Origin: Anadara kagoshimensis
Taxonomy: Eukaryota > Mollusca > Bivalvia > Arcoida > Arcidae
DNA length: 64,000 nt
Direction: 5' to 3'
NCBI GenBank assembly: GCA_021292105.1
Contig: CM037874.1
Span: 7,986,678 to 8,050,677 of the forward strand
Shown here: positions 63,333 to 64,000 of the stretch, piece after piece
Position numbering within the stretch: position 1 is the stretch's first letter
Layout of the letters: every line of letters starts with the position of its first letter
Program-made: the position numbers and the translations under genes
The notes under the pieces: model-generated
Database searches by the model: none
Told to the model about the DNA's origin: nothing
The model's input: the letters and a program-made list of their open reading frames with translations, nothing else

Positions 63333-64000
63333 ACCTGACCAAAAGGTGATGTGAGCTTATGGCATAGCGCAGGGTGTGTATGTGCGTGTGTGCATGCATC
63401 GTTAACAACTATTTTCGACATCTCCTCTGAAACTACAAGACAGATTTCAATGAAACTTGGTGAGAAGTATATATGGGCAGGTGCAATTTAGTTTTGTTAG
63501 TAGCGTTGCCATGGCTACCATAACTAAGTCAAGGTGACCTAGGGGTGCAAAAATCTTAAAAAATTTACTTCTCCGAAAGTAATGATTGGAGAAAAAATTT
63601 GATGTGATATTTGGCTTCTCTAGGGTCTTAAGCCTGTAGTTTGTTCATTTAATGAAATTCAAATAAAATTAGGTTACGCGTTTTTGTGTTTAATTTTGGA
63701 AAAATCGTAAAATAGCTTCAAATTGTTATAACTTGACTATTTGACCAGATAATGACATGGGGTTTTCAGTTTTGACATCTCTTTGTTAGTATCTTAAAAT
63801 GAGGTCAAGGTCAATTGTGAAGGTCATGACCTATTTTTTTTACCTCTGATTATATTAATCATTTGGATAACCATAAACTTTTTGTATAGGCATGTATAAT
63901 AGAATGTTGTAGGTATTGATACAGTATAGAAAAAGGTCATGGGTTCAAAGGTCAAGATCACAGATGCTAAAACTATACTGAAATGGTTAATTATCTTGAA
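63333..64000 (+). repeat. Dispersed mollusc-type repeat, cut by window end
   Basis: It starts ttaggtcacctgaccaaaag/gtgatgtgagcttatgg and contains acatctcctctgaaactaca and caatgaaacttggtgagaag, the layout of a very common non-coding repeat in bivalve genomes as I recall it. Its other end lies beyond position 64000. Confidence 0.6.

Overview
This is a strongly AT-rich stretch of animal nuclear DNA, almost certainly from a lophotrochozoan and most likely a bivalve mollusc. That judgement rests on the repeats: tRNA-derived SINEs with a gacgttaaacacc-type 3' end, Penelope-like elements, a FLYWCH-MULE, an RTE-type LINE with an aggtg tail, Polinton integrase debris, and the dispersed repeat beginning ttcatttttaggtcacctga. 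There is no operon or bacterial organisation. Spliceosomal GT/AG sites are visible at several exons. Nearly all recognisable coding sequence is transposon-derived and broken. The only convincing host exon is a cofilin/ADF-like first exon at 57229-57530.

Layout. 1-7.6 kb: Penelope fragments, a 1-kb TIR element, a perfect palindrome, and a 687-bp unit present three times that carries part of a C2H2 zinc-finger gene. 7.6-15.7 kb: a Polinton-type integrase pseudogene split by a 5.5-kb L1-like LINE (16-bp target duplication), followed directly by a ~0.9-kb repeat that returns inverted at 21.0-21.8 kb and again, interrupted, at 48.5-50.8 kb. 15.7-21 kb: a deleted hAT element, two large foldbacks, and part of a small membrane-protein gene. 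22.3-26.1 kb: locus B of a split-gene family, interrupted by a Tc1/mariner element. 26-30.4 kb: LINE remnant, FLYWCH-MULE, tetranucleotide arrays and a SINE. 30.4-44.7 kb: locus A of the same family, its 5' region interrupted by a ~12.5-kb TIR-bounded element holding about 52 copies of a 192-bp satellite. 45.9-48.2 kb: a membrane-protein gene in frame with a Penelope-type reverse transcriptase. 51-55.7 kb: locus C of the split-gene family, encoding a PC4 (p15 coactivator) domain and interrupted by an almost intact RTE-type LINE (12-bp duplication). 55.7-64 kb: LINE debris, the cofilin-like exon, more Penelope and SINE fragments, and tandem repeats.

The two most interesting signals are these. 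(1) The satellite array sits inside a transposon: inverted termini at 30621-30650 and 43070-43098, a 7-bp direct repeat cttttat on both sides, and an unoccupied paralogous site near 55.47 kb show that the whole block was inserted or grew inside an insertion. (2) A family of two-exon genes shares a promoter region and an acidic first exon ending in phase 1, joined either to a PC4 exon (locus C) or to an unrecognised Cys-containing exon (loci A and B). Two of the three copies lie next to the long repeat that also abuts the Polinton integrase, so the family may be mobile-element cargo. All three copies are now damaged.
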